DNA of 64,000 nt from SSF26 sp037443945. GTDB lineage: Bacteria; Chloroflexota; Anaerolineae; J102. The notes under the pieces were generated by a model that did not search any database, was not told where the DNA came from, and was given only the letters and a program-made list of their open reading frames with translations. The position numbers and the translations under genes are program-made. Location: positions 1-64,000 of the forward strand of contig JBBINH010000008.1 in assembly GCA_037443945.1 (NCBI GenBank), in the 5' to 3' direction. Positions 54,170 to 62,731 of this stretch are shown piece after piece. Position 1 is the stretch's first letter; each line of letters begins with the position of its first letter.

Positions 54170-55120
54170 ATGAACGCACGACCGCCAACCGCCCTCATTG
54201 CCATCGGCGGCAACTCGCTTATCACCGACAGCCGTCATCCCGAGGTCGAACACCAATGGGAAGCCGTGCGCGAGACCTGCAAACACATCGCCGATCTCAT
54301 TCAGGCCGGTTGGAACACCATCATCACCCACGGCAACGGTCCGCAGGTGGGCTTTATCCTGCGCCGTACCGAGCTGGCCATGCATGAGGTCCATCCGGTG
54401 CCCCTCGATCTGATCGGCGCCGACACCCAGGGCTCCATCGGCTATATGGTGGCCCAATCGCTGGATAACGAATTCCGGCGTCGCGGCCTGTATCGCCGAG
54501 CCGTGGCCATGGTGACCCAGGTGGTGGTGGATAAAGACGACCCGGCCTTCAAACATCCCACCAAGCCCATCGGGGGTTTTATGACCCGCGAAGAAGCGCA
54601 GAAGTTCGAGGCAATGGGCTGGACGGTGATCGAGGATGCCGGCCGCGGCTACCGCCGGGTCATCGCCAGCCCGAAACCGTTGGAGATCGTGGAGGTGAAC
54701 GCCATCCGCACGATGGTGGATGCCGGCTGGATCGTGATCGCCGTCGGCGGGGGCGGCATTCCCGTCATCCGCGATGCCAACGGCGATCTGCGGGGGGCAC
54801 CACCTTCGGTCATCGATAAGGACCATGCCAGCGCGCTCATGGCCATTGCCGCGCAGGTGGACCTGTTCCTGATCTCGACGGGGGTCGAGAAGGTGGCCAT
54901 CAACTTCAACAAGCCCGATCAGCGCTGGCTCGACCGCATGACGGCAGCCGAGGCGCGGCAATATCTAGCCGAAGGGCACTTTGCCGCCGGCAGCATGAAG
55001 CCCAAGATCGAAGCCATCCTGACCTATCTCGAGCACGGCGGCAAACGGGCCATCATCACGAACCCGCCCAATATCGCCCGCGCCCTGAGCGGCGAGACCG
55101 GCACGCACATTTACCCGTGA
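54170..55120 (+). CDS. arcC: Carbamate kinase
   Basis: A 316-residue carbamate kinase (ArcC/YqeA family) that makes ATP from carbamoyl phosphate and ADP. It starts with the conserved ALIAIGGNSLITD, has ITHGNGPQVGFILRR, the insert KPIGGFMTREEA, the VAVGGGGIPVI glycine motif and a C-terminal KIEAILTYLEHGG. Length is typical. It begins 28 bases after the YgeW-like gene and its TGA overlaps the GTG start of the threonine-synthase-like gene. The context supports the catabolic direction, yielding ATP, CO2 and ammonia. Confidence 0.94.
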   Translation: MNARPPTALIAIGGNSLITDSRHPEVEHQWEAVRETCKHIADLIQAGWNTIITHGNGPQVGFILRRTELAMHEVHPVPLDLIGADTQGSIGYMVAQSLDNEFRRRGLYRRAVAMVTQVVVDKDDPAFKHPTKPIGGFMTREEAQKFEAMGWTVIEDAGRGYRRVIASPKPLEIVEVNAIRTMVDAGWIVIAVGGGGIPVIRDANGDLRGAPPSVIDKDHASALMAIAAQVDLFLISTGVEKVAINFNKPDQRWLDRMTAAEARQYLAEGHFAAGSMKPKIEAILTYLEHGGKRAIITNPPNIARALSGETGTHIYP

Positions 55121-56421
55121 GCAAGTCCATGCTGCCTGACCATGTGCTCGGTGGCCGTTGCACGGCTTGTGGCCAGTTGGTGGCATTGAGCCCGGATCGC
55201 TATCTCTGCCCTCATCACGGCGATCTGCCGCCGGACCGGCCCTTGCCGACCCTGGATATCGCCTATGACTACGACCGCATCGCCGCCCGGACGGACCCGG
55301 CCCGCATAGCGGCCGATCCGGACCCGAGTATCGGCCGTTATGCGCCGCTTTTGCCCATCGTCGACAGGCACGCTTTGCCGCCGTTACCGGTGGGCGGCAC
55401 GCCCCTGTTGCCGGCGCCGCGGCTGGCGGCCGGGCTGGGGCTGCGGCAGGTGTGGGTCAAGGACGAAGGCCGCAATCCCACGGCCAGTCTGAAAGACCGG
55501 GCCAGCGCCGTGGTGGTGGCCCGGGCGCGCGCGTGGGGGCTGTCTACGGTGGCCACGGCCAGCACCGGCAATGCTGCCGCCTCGTTGGCCGGGCAGGTGG
55601 CGGCTTGGGAAGGCGGCCGGGCCGTCATCTTCGTCCCGGCGACGGCGCCACCCGCCAAGATGGCGCAGCTTCTCATCTACGGCGCCACCGTGCTGGCCGT
55701 CGAGGGAAGCTATGACCAGGCTTTCGACCTGTGTATGGCGGCCTGCACGCACTTCGGCTGGTACAATCGCAATACGGGTCTGAATCCCTTTACGACCGAG
55801 GGCAAGAAGACCGTGGCCTATGAGATCGCCGAAGGGTTGGCCCGCCAGAGCGGTCTGAAGCCGGACCGCTGGCTGGCGCCGGATGCGATCCTGGTGCCGG
55901 TGGGCGATGGCAGCATCATCGGCGGTGTGTATAAGGGCCTGCGCGATGCTCTGGCCCTCGGCTGGATCGAGCGCATGCCGCGTTTGTTGGGAGTGCAGGC
56001 AGCCGGCTCGAACGCGCTGGCCCAGACCTGGCGTCAAGGGGATGATGAGCACCTGGTCGCGGTGCAGGCCACGACCCTGGCCGATTCCATCGCCGTTGAC
56101 CGCCCGCGCGATGCGCGTAAGGCCCTGGCTGCGGTCCGAGAGACCGGGGGAGCCTTTATCGAGGTCACGGACGAGGCCATTCTGGAGGCGATGAAGCGGC
56201 TGGCGCGCGCGACGGGCGTTTTCGCCGAGCCGGCCGCGGCCGCCGCCGCCGCCGGCCTGGTTGTTGCCGTCGCCGATCGCCTCCTGGACCCCGACGAGCG
56301 GGTGGTCATCCTCAGCACCGGCAACGGTCTCAAAGACGTTGCCGCCGCCCGTCGCGCCACAGGCGAGCCAATACGCATTCCCGTGGCGCTAGAAGCGGTA
56401 GTTCGTGCCCTGGCCCTCTGA
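55117..56421 (+). CDS. Threonine-synthase-like PLP enzyme
   Basis: A 434-residue fold-type II PLP protein. An N-terminal zinc-ribbon-like part (CTACGQL, CPHHGD) precedes the catalytic domain, which shows DEGRNPTASLKDRAS with the PLP Lys, ATASTGNAAASLAG for phosphate binding and VPVGDGSIIGGVYKG. The order matches threonine synthase (O-phosphohomoserine to threonine), but no homoserine kinase or homoserine dehydrogenase is encoded nearby. Its place in a carbamate kinase operon suggests a breakdown role, such as elimination of a beta-substituted amino acid. The start is GTG at 55117 (4-base overlap with carbamate kinase); an ATG at 55129 is possible. Confidence 0.85.
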   Translation: MSKSMLPDHVLGGRCTACGQLVALSPDRYLCPHHGDLPPDRPLPTLDIAYDYDRIAARTDPARIAADPDPSIGRYAPLLPIVDRHALPPLPVGGTPLLPAPRLAAGLGLRQVWVKDEGRNPTASLKDRASAVVVARARAWGLSTVATASTGNAAASLAGQVAAWEGGRAVIFVPATAPPAKMAQLLIYGATVLAVEGSYDQAFDLCMAACTHFGWYNRNTGLNPFTTEGKKTVAYEIAEGLARQSGLKPDRWLAPDAILVPVGDGSIIGGVYKGLRDALALGWIERMPRLLGVQAAGSNALAQTWRQGDDEHLVAVQATTLADSIAVDRPRDARKALAAVRETGGAFIEVTDEAILEAMKRLARATGVFAEPAAAAAAAGLVVAVADRLLDPDERVVILSTGNGLKDVAAARRATGEPIRIPVALEAVVRALAL

Positions 56422-56457
56422 GGCCGGGGAGGTTTTCGTTTTTTCGTTATCGGCTTG

Positions 56458-57243
56458 ATGATGAGCGAGCTCATTTTCCTCGGCGTTGGTTCCATTCGCC
56501 CGACACGGCCCGGCGACCATACGGCCTTGCTCCTGCGTCACGGCCAAGCGCACATCCTCCTCGATGCCGGCCCGGCCGTGGTGGCGCAATTGGCCGCCGC
56601 CGGCATTCATCCCGCGGCCGTTTCCCACGTCTATTACAGCCACCAGCACGGTGATCACATCCTGGGCAGTCCCGTTTTGCTGTTCTACCATCGGCGCCGG
56701 GTCTATTTCGGCGCCCTTCAGGTTCTGGAGGCCTGGCGCCGGTTGATCGAGCTGGTCTATCCCGGCATTCCGGCCCTGTTGGGCGACGAAATCGTCCTCC
56801 ATCCCCTGCCCACCGATCACGCCCATCCCTGCCCCGAGTTGCCCGGGGTCACGGCGCGGCTGGCTCTGGTCAATCACGGTGTCGTCCCGGCTTTCGCCCT
56901 GCGCCTGGACTTGGAGCTGAGTTCCGGTGGCCGCCTGGCGTTGGTGTATAGCGGCGATACGACGCCTTGCGCATCCGTGGTGGAGTTGGCGCATGGGGCC
57001 GATCTGCTCGTGCACGAAGCGACGGCCCTGGCCGCCAACACTGCCGAGCTGGCCGGTGTCCACACGAGCGCCCGCGCGGCCGGCGAGGTGGCCCAGGCGG
57101 CGGGTGTGCGCTGCCTGGCTCTGGTCCATCGCAGCGCCGGCGAGGCGGAGGCCTGGCGTCAGGAGGCGGCCACGGCCTTTGGCGGGCCTATTCTCGTCCC
57201 TCAGGCCGGCGACCGCTTGCGCCTGCCCGATGATTTGCCCTGA
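56458..57243 (+). CDS. MBL-fold hydrolase, RNase Z/PhnP-like
   Basis: A 261-residue metallo-beta-lactamase-fold hydrolase. Metal motifs are intact: YSHQHGDHILGS (HxHxDH), LPTDHAHPC, VYSGDTTPC and the final ALVHRSAGE. The overall pattern resembles RNase Z-like or arylsulfatase-type phosphodiesterases rather than a beta-lactamase. A substrate cannot be given. It lies between two PLP-enzyme genes of the ygeY operon with short gaps, so it is probably part of the same pathway. Start choice: ATG at 56458 or 56461; a GGGAGG lies about 30 bases upstream, too far to be decisive. Confidence 0.82.
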   Translation: MMSELIFLGVGSIRPTRPGDHTALLLRHGQAHILLDAGPAVVAQLAAAGIHPAAVSHVYYSHQHGDHILGSPVLLFYHRRRVYFGALQVLEAWRRLIELVYPGIPALLGDEIVLHPLPTDHAHPCPELPGVTARLALVNHGVVPAFALRLDLELSSGGRLALVYSGDTTPCASVVELAHGADLLVHEATALAANTAELAGVHTSARAAGEVAQAAGVRCLALVHRSAGEAEAWRQEAATAFGGPILVPQAGDRLRLPDDLP

Positions 57244-57262
57244 CTACGGAGGGTCGCGATTT

Positions 57263-58651
57263 ATGACCAAGTTGATCACAGGCCCCACCTTTGCCGAAAT
57301 GCTCCATCCCTGGACCCTGGATCCGGACCTGCGGGCGCGGGCCTTGGCCGCCCGCACCACCGATCCGCTCGATCCCATCAATCTGTTCAACATCAGTTGG
57401 CGTGACGGTGAAAATCGGATTTACTACGAGGTCCTGCCCCAGGCGCTGACAGGGGTCGATGCCGACATCGTCGTCCTCTACGCCAGGGATTTCCCCACCG
57501 GCTCCCACAAGGTGGGTGCGGCCTACGCCGTGCTGATCGAAAAGCAGCTCACCGGCGAGGTGGATCCCGGCCGACATACGCTGGTCTGGCCCAGCACGGG
57601 TAATTACGGCATCGGCGGCGCCTGGGTAGGCTGCCGCATGGGCTTTGATGCCGTTGTCATCTTGCCCGCAGGGATGAGCCGCGAACGGTTCGAGCTGATC
57701 CGCTACTACGGCGCCCGGGTGATCGCTACGCCCGGTTCCGAATCGAACGTCAAAGAGATCTACGATAAGACCTGGGAGCTGCGGCGCCAAGACCCCAATG
57801 TGCGGGTGCTCAACCAGTTCGAGGTCATGGGCAACTACCGCTTTCACTATTACGTCACCGGCAACACGCTGGTCGAGCTGGCGGCCGAACTGGCCGCCCA
57901 GGGCATCGGTCAGGGCCGCATCGATGCCTTTTGTTCGGCCATGGGGTCGGCCGGGACCATTGCCGCCGGCGATCGGCTCAAGCAGGTCTGGCCCGATCAC
58001 AAAATCGTCGGCTTGGAACCCATTCAGTGCCCCACGCTGTTCAACAACGGCTACGGCAGCCACGAGATCCAGGGGATCGGCGATAAGCACGTCACCTGGA
58101 TCCACAACGTGCTCAACATGGATGCCATCATGTGTATCGACGATATGAGCTGTCTGCGTGGGTTGCAGGTGCTGGTGGAAGAGCCGGGCAAGCGGGTGTT
58201 GCACGAGCGCTACGGCATTCCCGCCGCCAAGGTCGAGAAACTAAGCCGGATTTTCGGTATCAGCGGCGTTTGTAACGTGCTGGGGGCCATCAAAACGGCC
58301 AAGTTCTACGGTCTGGGCAAGGGCCACGTCATCGCCACCGTCTGCACGGATGCCATTGACCGGTACCATTCGACGATGGCCTGGCTGACGGCCAAGGAAG
58401 GCCCTATGGACGAAACCCAGGCGCTTATCCGCATCGAGTCCATCTTTCACGGCCAGCGCCTGGATTGGATCCGCGAGGGCACCCAACACGCCCGGCAATG
58501 CTGGCACAATCTCAAGTACTACACGTGGGTCGAACAGCAGGGCAAAACGGTGGACGAGCTGAACGCCCAGCGCGACCCCGAGTGGTGGCTGGCCGAGCAA
58601 GCCAAAGTCGTCGAAATCGATCGCCTGATCGCTGCGGCCCGAGGCCGGTAG
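57263..58651 (+). CDS. PLP-dependent enzyme, cysteine-synthase/tryptophan-synthase-beta-like
   Basis: A 462-residue fold-type II PLP enzyme. The PLP lysine lies in ARDFPTGSHKVGAAYAV, the phosphate/substrate loop in WPSTGNYGIGGAWVG and a further glycine motif in SAMGSAGTIAAGDRL. Both ends extend beyond simple cysteine synthases. I cannot name the substrate. GGAGGG stands 7 bases before the ATG at 57263, which fixes the start; the frame is open far upstream. It is the last gene of the ygeY-nudix-ygeW-arcC operon. A diaminopropionate ammonia-lyase (YgeX) occupies an equivalent place in Enterobacteria, but this sequence does not look like YgeX. Confidence 0.85.
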   Translation: MTKLITGPTFAEMLHPWTLDPDLRARALAARTTDPLDPINLFNISWRDGENRIYYEVLPQALTGVDADIVVLYARDFPTGSHKVGAAYAVLIEKQLTGEVDPGRHTLVWPSTGNYGIGGAWVGCRMGFDAVVILPAGMSRERFELIRYYGARVIATPGSESNVKEIYDKTWELRRQDPNVRVLNQFEVMGNYRFHYYVTGNTLVELAAELAAQGIGQGRIDAFCSAMGSAGTIAAGDRLKQVWPDHKIVGLEPIQCPTLFNNGYGSHEIQGIGDKHVTWIHNVLNMDAIMCIDDMSCLRGLQVLVEEPGKRVLHERYGIPAAKVEKLSRIFGISGVCNVLGAIKTAKFYGLGKGHVIATVCTDAIDRYHSTMAWLTAKEGPMDETQALIRIESIFHGQRLDWIREGTQHARQCWHNLKYYTWVEQQGKTVDELNAQRDPEWWLAEQAKVVEIDRLIAAARGR

Positions 58652-58696
58652 GTCCTCGCCGTTACCGCTTCGTTCTATCCCCCTCTCTTGCCAACC

Positions 58697-59740
58697 ATGA
58701 TTTCGATCTTCGCTTCTGCCCTGTTGTTCGTCCTGGGTATCGGCACGCTGGGCGGCGTTCTGTTCGGGCGTCGGCGCCGACGCCGGTTGATCCTGCTGGT
58801 CCTGACCCTGGTCTTGTGGTTGGGGGCTGCCGTTCTTTTCCTGACCCGTTCTGCTCTGCAGCCGACCCCGGCTCCGCCGGTTGTCCCCCAGGGCCAACTG
58901 GTTTTTGCCTCGGAACGGAGCGGCAACTTCGATATCTGGCTGATGGACCTGGCCGATCCGAAGAAGGTGAGGCCGCTGACCCAGGATCCGGCCAACGACG
59001 TAGAACCGCGCTGGTCGCCCGATGGGGATCGTATCCTCTTCAGCAGCACGCGGGGTCATGTCTCGGCCGTCAACGATCTGTGGGTGATGGACGCCGATGG
59101 CCGGAATCCGCGGCGTCTGCTCGACTGGCCCGATAGCTACGAATGGGGGGCGGCCTGGTCGCCCGACGGCCGCTGGATCGCCTTTACCTCGACCCGCGAT
59201 TTCGACTACGAAATCTATCTGATGCCCGCCGACGGGAGCGGCGAACCGATCAATCTAACCCAAAACGATCACCTCGATGCCTATCCCGACTGGTCGCCCG
59301 ACGGTCGCTGGTTGGTGTTCAGCAGCGACCGCGAGGGCAACTGGGACCTGTGGAAGTTGGATGCCATGGCCTGTCTGGCCGCCCGACAGGAGGGCCAAAG
59401 CGAGGATGGACGCTGTCGGGCCGTTCGTTTGACCGACCATCCCGACGATGATATCTACCCGCGCTGGTCGCCGGACGGTCGCCGCATCGCCTTTGAAAGC
59501 CGACGGGAGGCGAACCGCGATATCTACACCATGGATCCCGAAGGGGACAATCTGGTGCGGGTGACCGAGGTCTTCGAACGCGACAGCACGCCGATCTGGG
59601 TGGACGAAGGCCGCGGTCTCGTTTTGGCGCGCGAGGTCGAGTTCAACATGGAGTTGTTTCTGATCGCAGCCACGGGAGGCGAGGCCACACGCCTGACGTT
59701 CAACAAGGGGGAAGACCGTTTTGGCGATTGGAAGCCATAG
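58697..59740 (+). CDS. TolB-like WD40-type beta-propeller protein with membrane anchor
   Basis: A 347-residue protein with two N-terminal hydrophobic stretches (ISIFASALLFVLGIGTLGG and LILLVLTLVLWLGAAVLFL) separated by a short Arg-rich piece. A propeller follows with at least five repeats of the type PRWSPDGDRILFSS, AAWSPDGRWIAFTS and PDWSPDGRWLVFSS. Such WD40/PD40 propellers act as extracytoplasmic scaffolds or sensors. It follows the PLP-enzyme gene by 45 bases but is not obviously related to it. The ATG at 58697 is preferred to a TTG 9 bases earlier. Confidence 0.87.
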   Translation: MISIFASALLFVLGIGTLGGVLFGRRRRRRLILLVLTLVLWLGAAVLFLTRSALQPTPAPPVVPQGQLVFASERSGNFDIWLMDLADPKKVRPLTQDPANDVEPRWSPDGDRILFSSTRGHVSAVNDLWVMDADGRNPRRLLDWPDSYEWGAAWSPDGRWIAFTSTRDFDYEIYLMPADGSGEPINLTQNDHLDAYPDWSPDGRWLVFSSDREGNWDLWKLDAMACLAARQEGQSEDGRCRAVRLTDHPDDDIYPRWSPDGRRIAFESRREANRDIYTMDPEGDNLVRVTEVFERDSTPIWVDEGRGLVLAREVEFNMELFLIAATGGEATRLTFNKGEDRFGDWKP

Positions 59741-59795
59741 GCGGCCGGCGCGACGACGCTCCGCGCGGCGGCCGTTGCCCGGGCGTCTGGGCGTT

Positions 59796-60971
59796 TCATG
59801 GCCTGGGCGCATCGTCAGGACCGGCAAAAAGATGGGTGAGCACGGTCGTACCCACGCCGCCCACGCTCTGCAGCATGGCAATGTGAGGATGGGCCAGCTG
59901 ATTAGGGCCGGCGCGGCCGGTCAACTGTAAAACGATCTCACAGGTCTGATACAGGGCGGTCGCGCCGATAGGGTGACCGCGGGCCTTGAGGCCGCCCATG
60001 GTGGCGATGGGGAGGCGGCCCTGGAGGCCGATTTCCCCTTCTACGGCCAGTTTCCAGCCCTGTCCGCGTTCGGCAAAACCGACGGCCTCTAATAGCAGAC
60101 AGGCCATGATGCTGAAGGCGTCGTGAAGCTCGAAAAAGTCCACATCCCGCAACTGCAGCCCGGCCCGTTGCAGGGCTAGCTGGGCCGAGCGCCGGGCTGC
60201 CGTCAGAAACAGGGGATCGCGGCGATCGTCCAGCCGAAAGCGATCGGTGGCGACACTCGAGGCGAGCAGATGCACCGGGTGGTCCGTGTACATCCGGGCG
60301 CGATCGCTGGGCGCCAGGACGACGGCAGCGGCACCGTCGCAGATGGGCGAGCAATCGAGGAGACGGATGGGGGGCACGATAAAGCGCGAAGCCAGCACGT
60401 CCTCCGGCGTCAGAGGACGGTCCCGGAACAGGGCATAGGGATTGTGGCGGGCATTGGCGTGGGCATTGACCGAAAAGTAGGCCAGAGCATCGGCCGGGGG
60501 CCGGTAGATCTCGAAGTAACGGGCCATCAGCCAGGCATTTTGGCCGACGAGGGTTTTGCCGTCGGCCACCTCTCGCTCGGCGTCGAGGGCCTTGGCCAGG
60601 GCCGGGGTGGCAATGCCGTCGCTCATTTTCTCGACCCCTATGGCTACGGCCAGATCGGCCTCGCCGCTGCTGACCGCCAGATAGGCCAGGCGCAAGGCAG
60701 CAGCGCCCGCTGCCGTGGCCGCACTGACATCGATGGCCTCAACGCCGGCCAGGCCGGCTTCATCGGCAATCAGCGCCGCCAGGTGTTTCTGGTTTTGCAG
60801 TTCATCGGCCAGCATATTGCCCACATACAGCGCATCGACCTGCTCGATGCCGGCATCGCGCAAGGCCAGACATACGGCCTCGGCCGCCATGGTGCGCAGC
60901 CCGGCCGTATGATGGCGCTGCACCGGGATTTGACCGATGCCGATTAAGCTGACCGGACGCATGACTTTCAT
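59796..60971 (-). CDS. Thiolase-family protein lacking the nucleophilic cysteine
   Basis: A 391-residue thiolase-fold protein of the SCP-x/archaeal-type group. C-terminal motifs are present: FFELHDAFSIMACL and GGLKARGHPIGATALYQ. At the place of the nucleophile, where thiolases usually read A-C-A-S-G, this protein reads AATAAGAAALR with Thr86 instead of Cys. The second cysteine near the C-terminus is also absent (QSVGGVGTT). It is therefore unlikely to be an ordinary acetyl-CoA acetyltransferase. Its ATG overlaps the DUF1684 stop by 4 bases. In archaea such thiolases pair with DUF35 proteins; none is seen here. Confidence 0.85.
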   Translation of the reverse strand: MKVMRPVSLIGIGQIPVQRHHTAGLRTMAAEAVCLALRDAGIEQVDALYVGNMLADELQNQKHLAALIADEAGLAGVEAIDVSAATAAGAAALRLAYLAVSSGEADLAVAIGVEKMSDGIATPALAKALDAEREVADGKTLVGQNAWLMARYFEIYRPPADALAYFSVNAHANARHNPYALFRDRPLTPEDVLASRFIVPPIRLLDCSPICDGAAAVVLAPSDRARMYTDHPVHLLASSVATDRFRLDDRRDPLFLTAARRSAQLALQRAGLQLRDVDFFELHDAFSIMACLLLEAVGFAERGQGWKLAVEGEIGLQGRLPIATMGGLKARGHPIGATALYQTCEIVLQLTGRAGPNQLAHPHIAMLQSVGGVGTTVLTHLFAGPDDAPRP

Positions 60972-61504
60972 GGTTGTCCCTCGAAGGCTTTTTCCCCGAC
61001 CCGAATAGGCACCGTCAGCCAGTTCTCACGCGGAGGCAACGGACAACTGTACTCGTGGCTATAGGCACAATAGGGATTGTAGGCGTAGTTGAAATCGAGG
61101 AGAAGGCGGCCGTCCGATCGCAAGTGCAGACCGGGCCGTTCGCTATCGAGATAACGTCCGGCCCCGTAGGTTTCGCGGCCGTTGGTGGCATCGCGAAAGG
61201 GCAAAAACAGGACATCCCCTTCCGGATCGCTGTAGACGGTCAGGGTAACTGCTTGGCCTTCAACCCGAAAGTGCACCTGTCCCCACCGTCGGAACGGTCG
61301 GGTTGTGCCCGTGCTTGTCTCCATCAGGATCGGCAGCTCCTCCTCCGGGAAGCGCGCGACCGGCAGCACGAAGACCAGATCGGGATTGGGGTCGTAATAG
61401 GCCAGCCCCCGGAAACGGCGTTGCTGCTCGGGACTCAGCGGTGACTGAGAGTGCCAACGCATGAAATCATCCAGTTCGGCACGAAAGGTCAACAGGTCGT
61501 CCAT
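60968..61504 (-). CDS. DUF1684-family protein
   Basis: A 178-residue protein of the DUF1684 family. Hallmarks are visible: LAYYDPNPDLVFV, VYSDPEGDVLFLPF, YGAGRYLDSE, and the C-terminal DFNYAYNPYCAYSHEYSCPLPP. The Cys/His-rich end suggests a metal or redox site. The family has no established activity. Predicted cytoplasmic. The ATG at 61504 was chosen as the first codon of the conserved domain; longer upstream starts cross a region without conservation. Its TGA overlaps the ATG of the thiolase-like gene, so the two are translationally coupled. Confidence 0.85.
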   Translation of the reverse strand: MDDLLTFRAELDDFMRWHSQSPLSPEQQRRFRGLAYYDPNPDLVFVLPVARFPEEELPILMETSTGTTRPFRRWGQVHFRVEGQAVTLTVYSDPEGDVLFLPFRDATNGRETYGAGRYLDSERPGLHLRSDGRLLLDFNYAYNPYCAYSHEYSCPLPPRENWLTVPIRVGEKAFEGQP

Positions 61505-61672
61505 AAGGGGCTCCGATGCGATGAGATGATGGTCTGCTCTGCCTGAACGTGGGGCAAACGGCCTTGTGTTCATAGCGAGGGTGCAAGCCATGGCCTCGTG
61601 ACGGGGACGCAGGCCGAGGGTCTCTGGCCTACGCCCGCTTGTCATCCCATCCGGCCACAGGCACAGCTCGAC

Positions 61673-61678
61673 ATTATA
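61673..61678 (-). promoter_or_regulatory. Consensus -10 facing the DUF1684 gene
   Basis: TATAAT on the minus strand without a convincing -35. It would give an untranslated leader of roughly 160 bases. Confidence 0.35.
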
Positions 61679-61798
61679 CCGCTTCGATATCCCGTAGAAG
61701 CAACCCAAGGCCAACAAACTGAGATGGTGCCTCACGCCGACGGTCTCCAAAGCAGCTTCGTGCTCAGCTCCGACAAGGTGCCAGGCCCTGTGTCGGCT

Positions 61799-61827
61799 TT
61801 TACAAAAAGCCATTCTGGGCCTAAAAT
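61799..61827 (+). promoter_or_regulatory. Promoter of the repeat protein gene
   Basis: TTTACA (61799-61804), 17-base spacer, TAAAAT (61822-61827), about 70 bases before the start codon. Confidence 0.6.
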
Positions 61828-61894
61828 GGGCTCACGGATACAGACGCGTCGGCGTCGACCCATTCGCCTTTCTCGAACAACAAGGACAAACACG

Positions 61895-62548
61895 ATGTCA
61901 CGGAAAACTGCCCCCATGCCCGCAGCGACGGATGTTCCCGCTCGGGAATCCCAACTCGCCGATCTGGCGGCGCAGGCAGGGCTCACACCGGAGCAGATAC
62001 GGGACATCCGGACATGGCTGAGTCAGATTTGGCCGGAAGAGGAAGAACCCCAACAAGAGGACTCCCGGTTGGGTCTCGGTCAGAGCCTGGATATCGGTAC
62101 CCTAATCGCTTCTCTGAGCGGTGGCGGTAAACAGGACCTGGGCGATCGGCTCAAGGCGAAGCTGGTCGAGATGATTGCCGGTCAACTGGGTCTTGATCCC
62201 GAACGGGCCAAAGTGCTTGCGGAATTGCTTTTGACCACGCCTGGTGGAAAGCAACGCCGGCGCCGGCGTCGGACAACGTCTTCGGTGAGCAAGGCGACGG
62301 GCACGGGCGGCACGACCTCCAAGAGCAAGGCGACGGGCACGGGCGGCACGACCTCCAAGAGCAAGGCGACGGGCACAGGCGGCACGACCTCCAAGGCGAA
62401 GACGACGGGCACGGGTAGCGAGACGTCCAAGAGCAAGGCGAAGAGAACCGGCGGAAAGACGTCGCAGTCGCCAAAGTCCTCAAAGCCCTCTGCCGGGAGC
62501 GACGGGTCGAAAGGCGCAGAGGCGTCTCGGTCCGATAAAGCCCGATAA
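61895..62548 (+). CDS. Low-complexity Lys/Thr/Gly repeat protein
   Basis: A 217-residue protein of no known family. The first 120 residues form a compact, mostly helical domain (LADLAAQAGLTPEQIRDIRT, DLGDRLKAKLVEMIAGQLG, LDPERAKVLAELLL). A basic run GKQRRRRRRTTSS follows. The last 85 residues are a 12-residue tandem repeat (SKATGTGGTTSK pattern) with regular lysines, like a histone H1-type tail. It might bind DNA, RNA or acidic polymers; that is inference. AGGA lies 9 bases before the ATG at 61895, and a good promoter lies upstream. Confidence 0.75.
   Translation: MSRKTAPMPAATDVPARESQLADLAAQAGLTPEQIRDIRTWLSQIWPEEEEPQQEDSRLGLGQSLDIGTLIASLSGGGKQDLGDRLKAKLVEMIAGQLGLDPERAKVLAELLLTTPGGKQRRRRRRTTSSVSKATGTGGTTSKSKATGTGGTTSKSKATGTGGTTSKAKTTGTGSETSKSKAKRTGGKTSQSPKSSKPSAGSDGSKGAEASRSDKAR
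62288..62431 (+). repeat. Four 36-bp coding tandem repeats
   Basis: Units at 62288-62323, 62324-62359, 62360-62395 and a diverged 62396-62431. The first two are identical and the third differs at one base. Each encodes SKATGTGGTTSK or a variant. Near-identity at DNA level points to recent expansion, and copy number may vary between strains. Confidence 0.85.
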
Positions 62549-62731
62549 GGCGGCCCTTACCCCGGCGGAAGTTGGCCGTCGCGCCGGCCTGAGGCCGTGG
62601 CAAGCCCGGCTGCATACGCCCCATCAGGCCCAACCGCCTGCAGGCGAGACCCTGGCGGCCGTGCAGGCACGAGCGCTGGCCGCCGTCCATGAACCGGCCG
62701 ACCGTCATGGCGCGCTGAAGCGAATCCGGGG

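Larger units (their letters stand above)
61505..61894. other. Divergent intergenic region with two promoters
   Basis: About 390 bases between DUF1684 and the repeat protein gene. On the minus strand TATAAT (61678-61673) lies about 170 bases before the DUF1684 start. On the plus strand a good promoter lies at 61799-61827. Nothing else was recognised. Confidence 0.55.

Noticed and set aside
62288..62431. CRISPR-like regular 36-bp repeats
   Set aside because: The units are directly adjacent without spacers and lie in frame inside a gene, so they are coding repeats.
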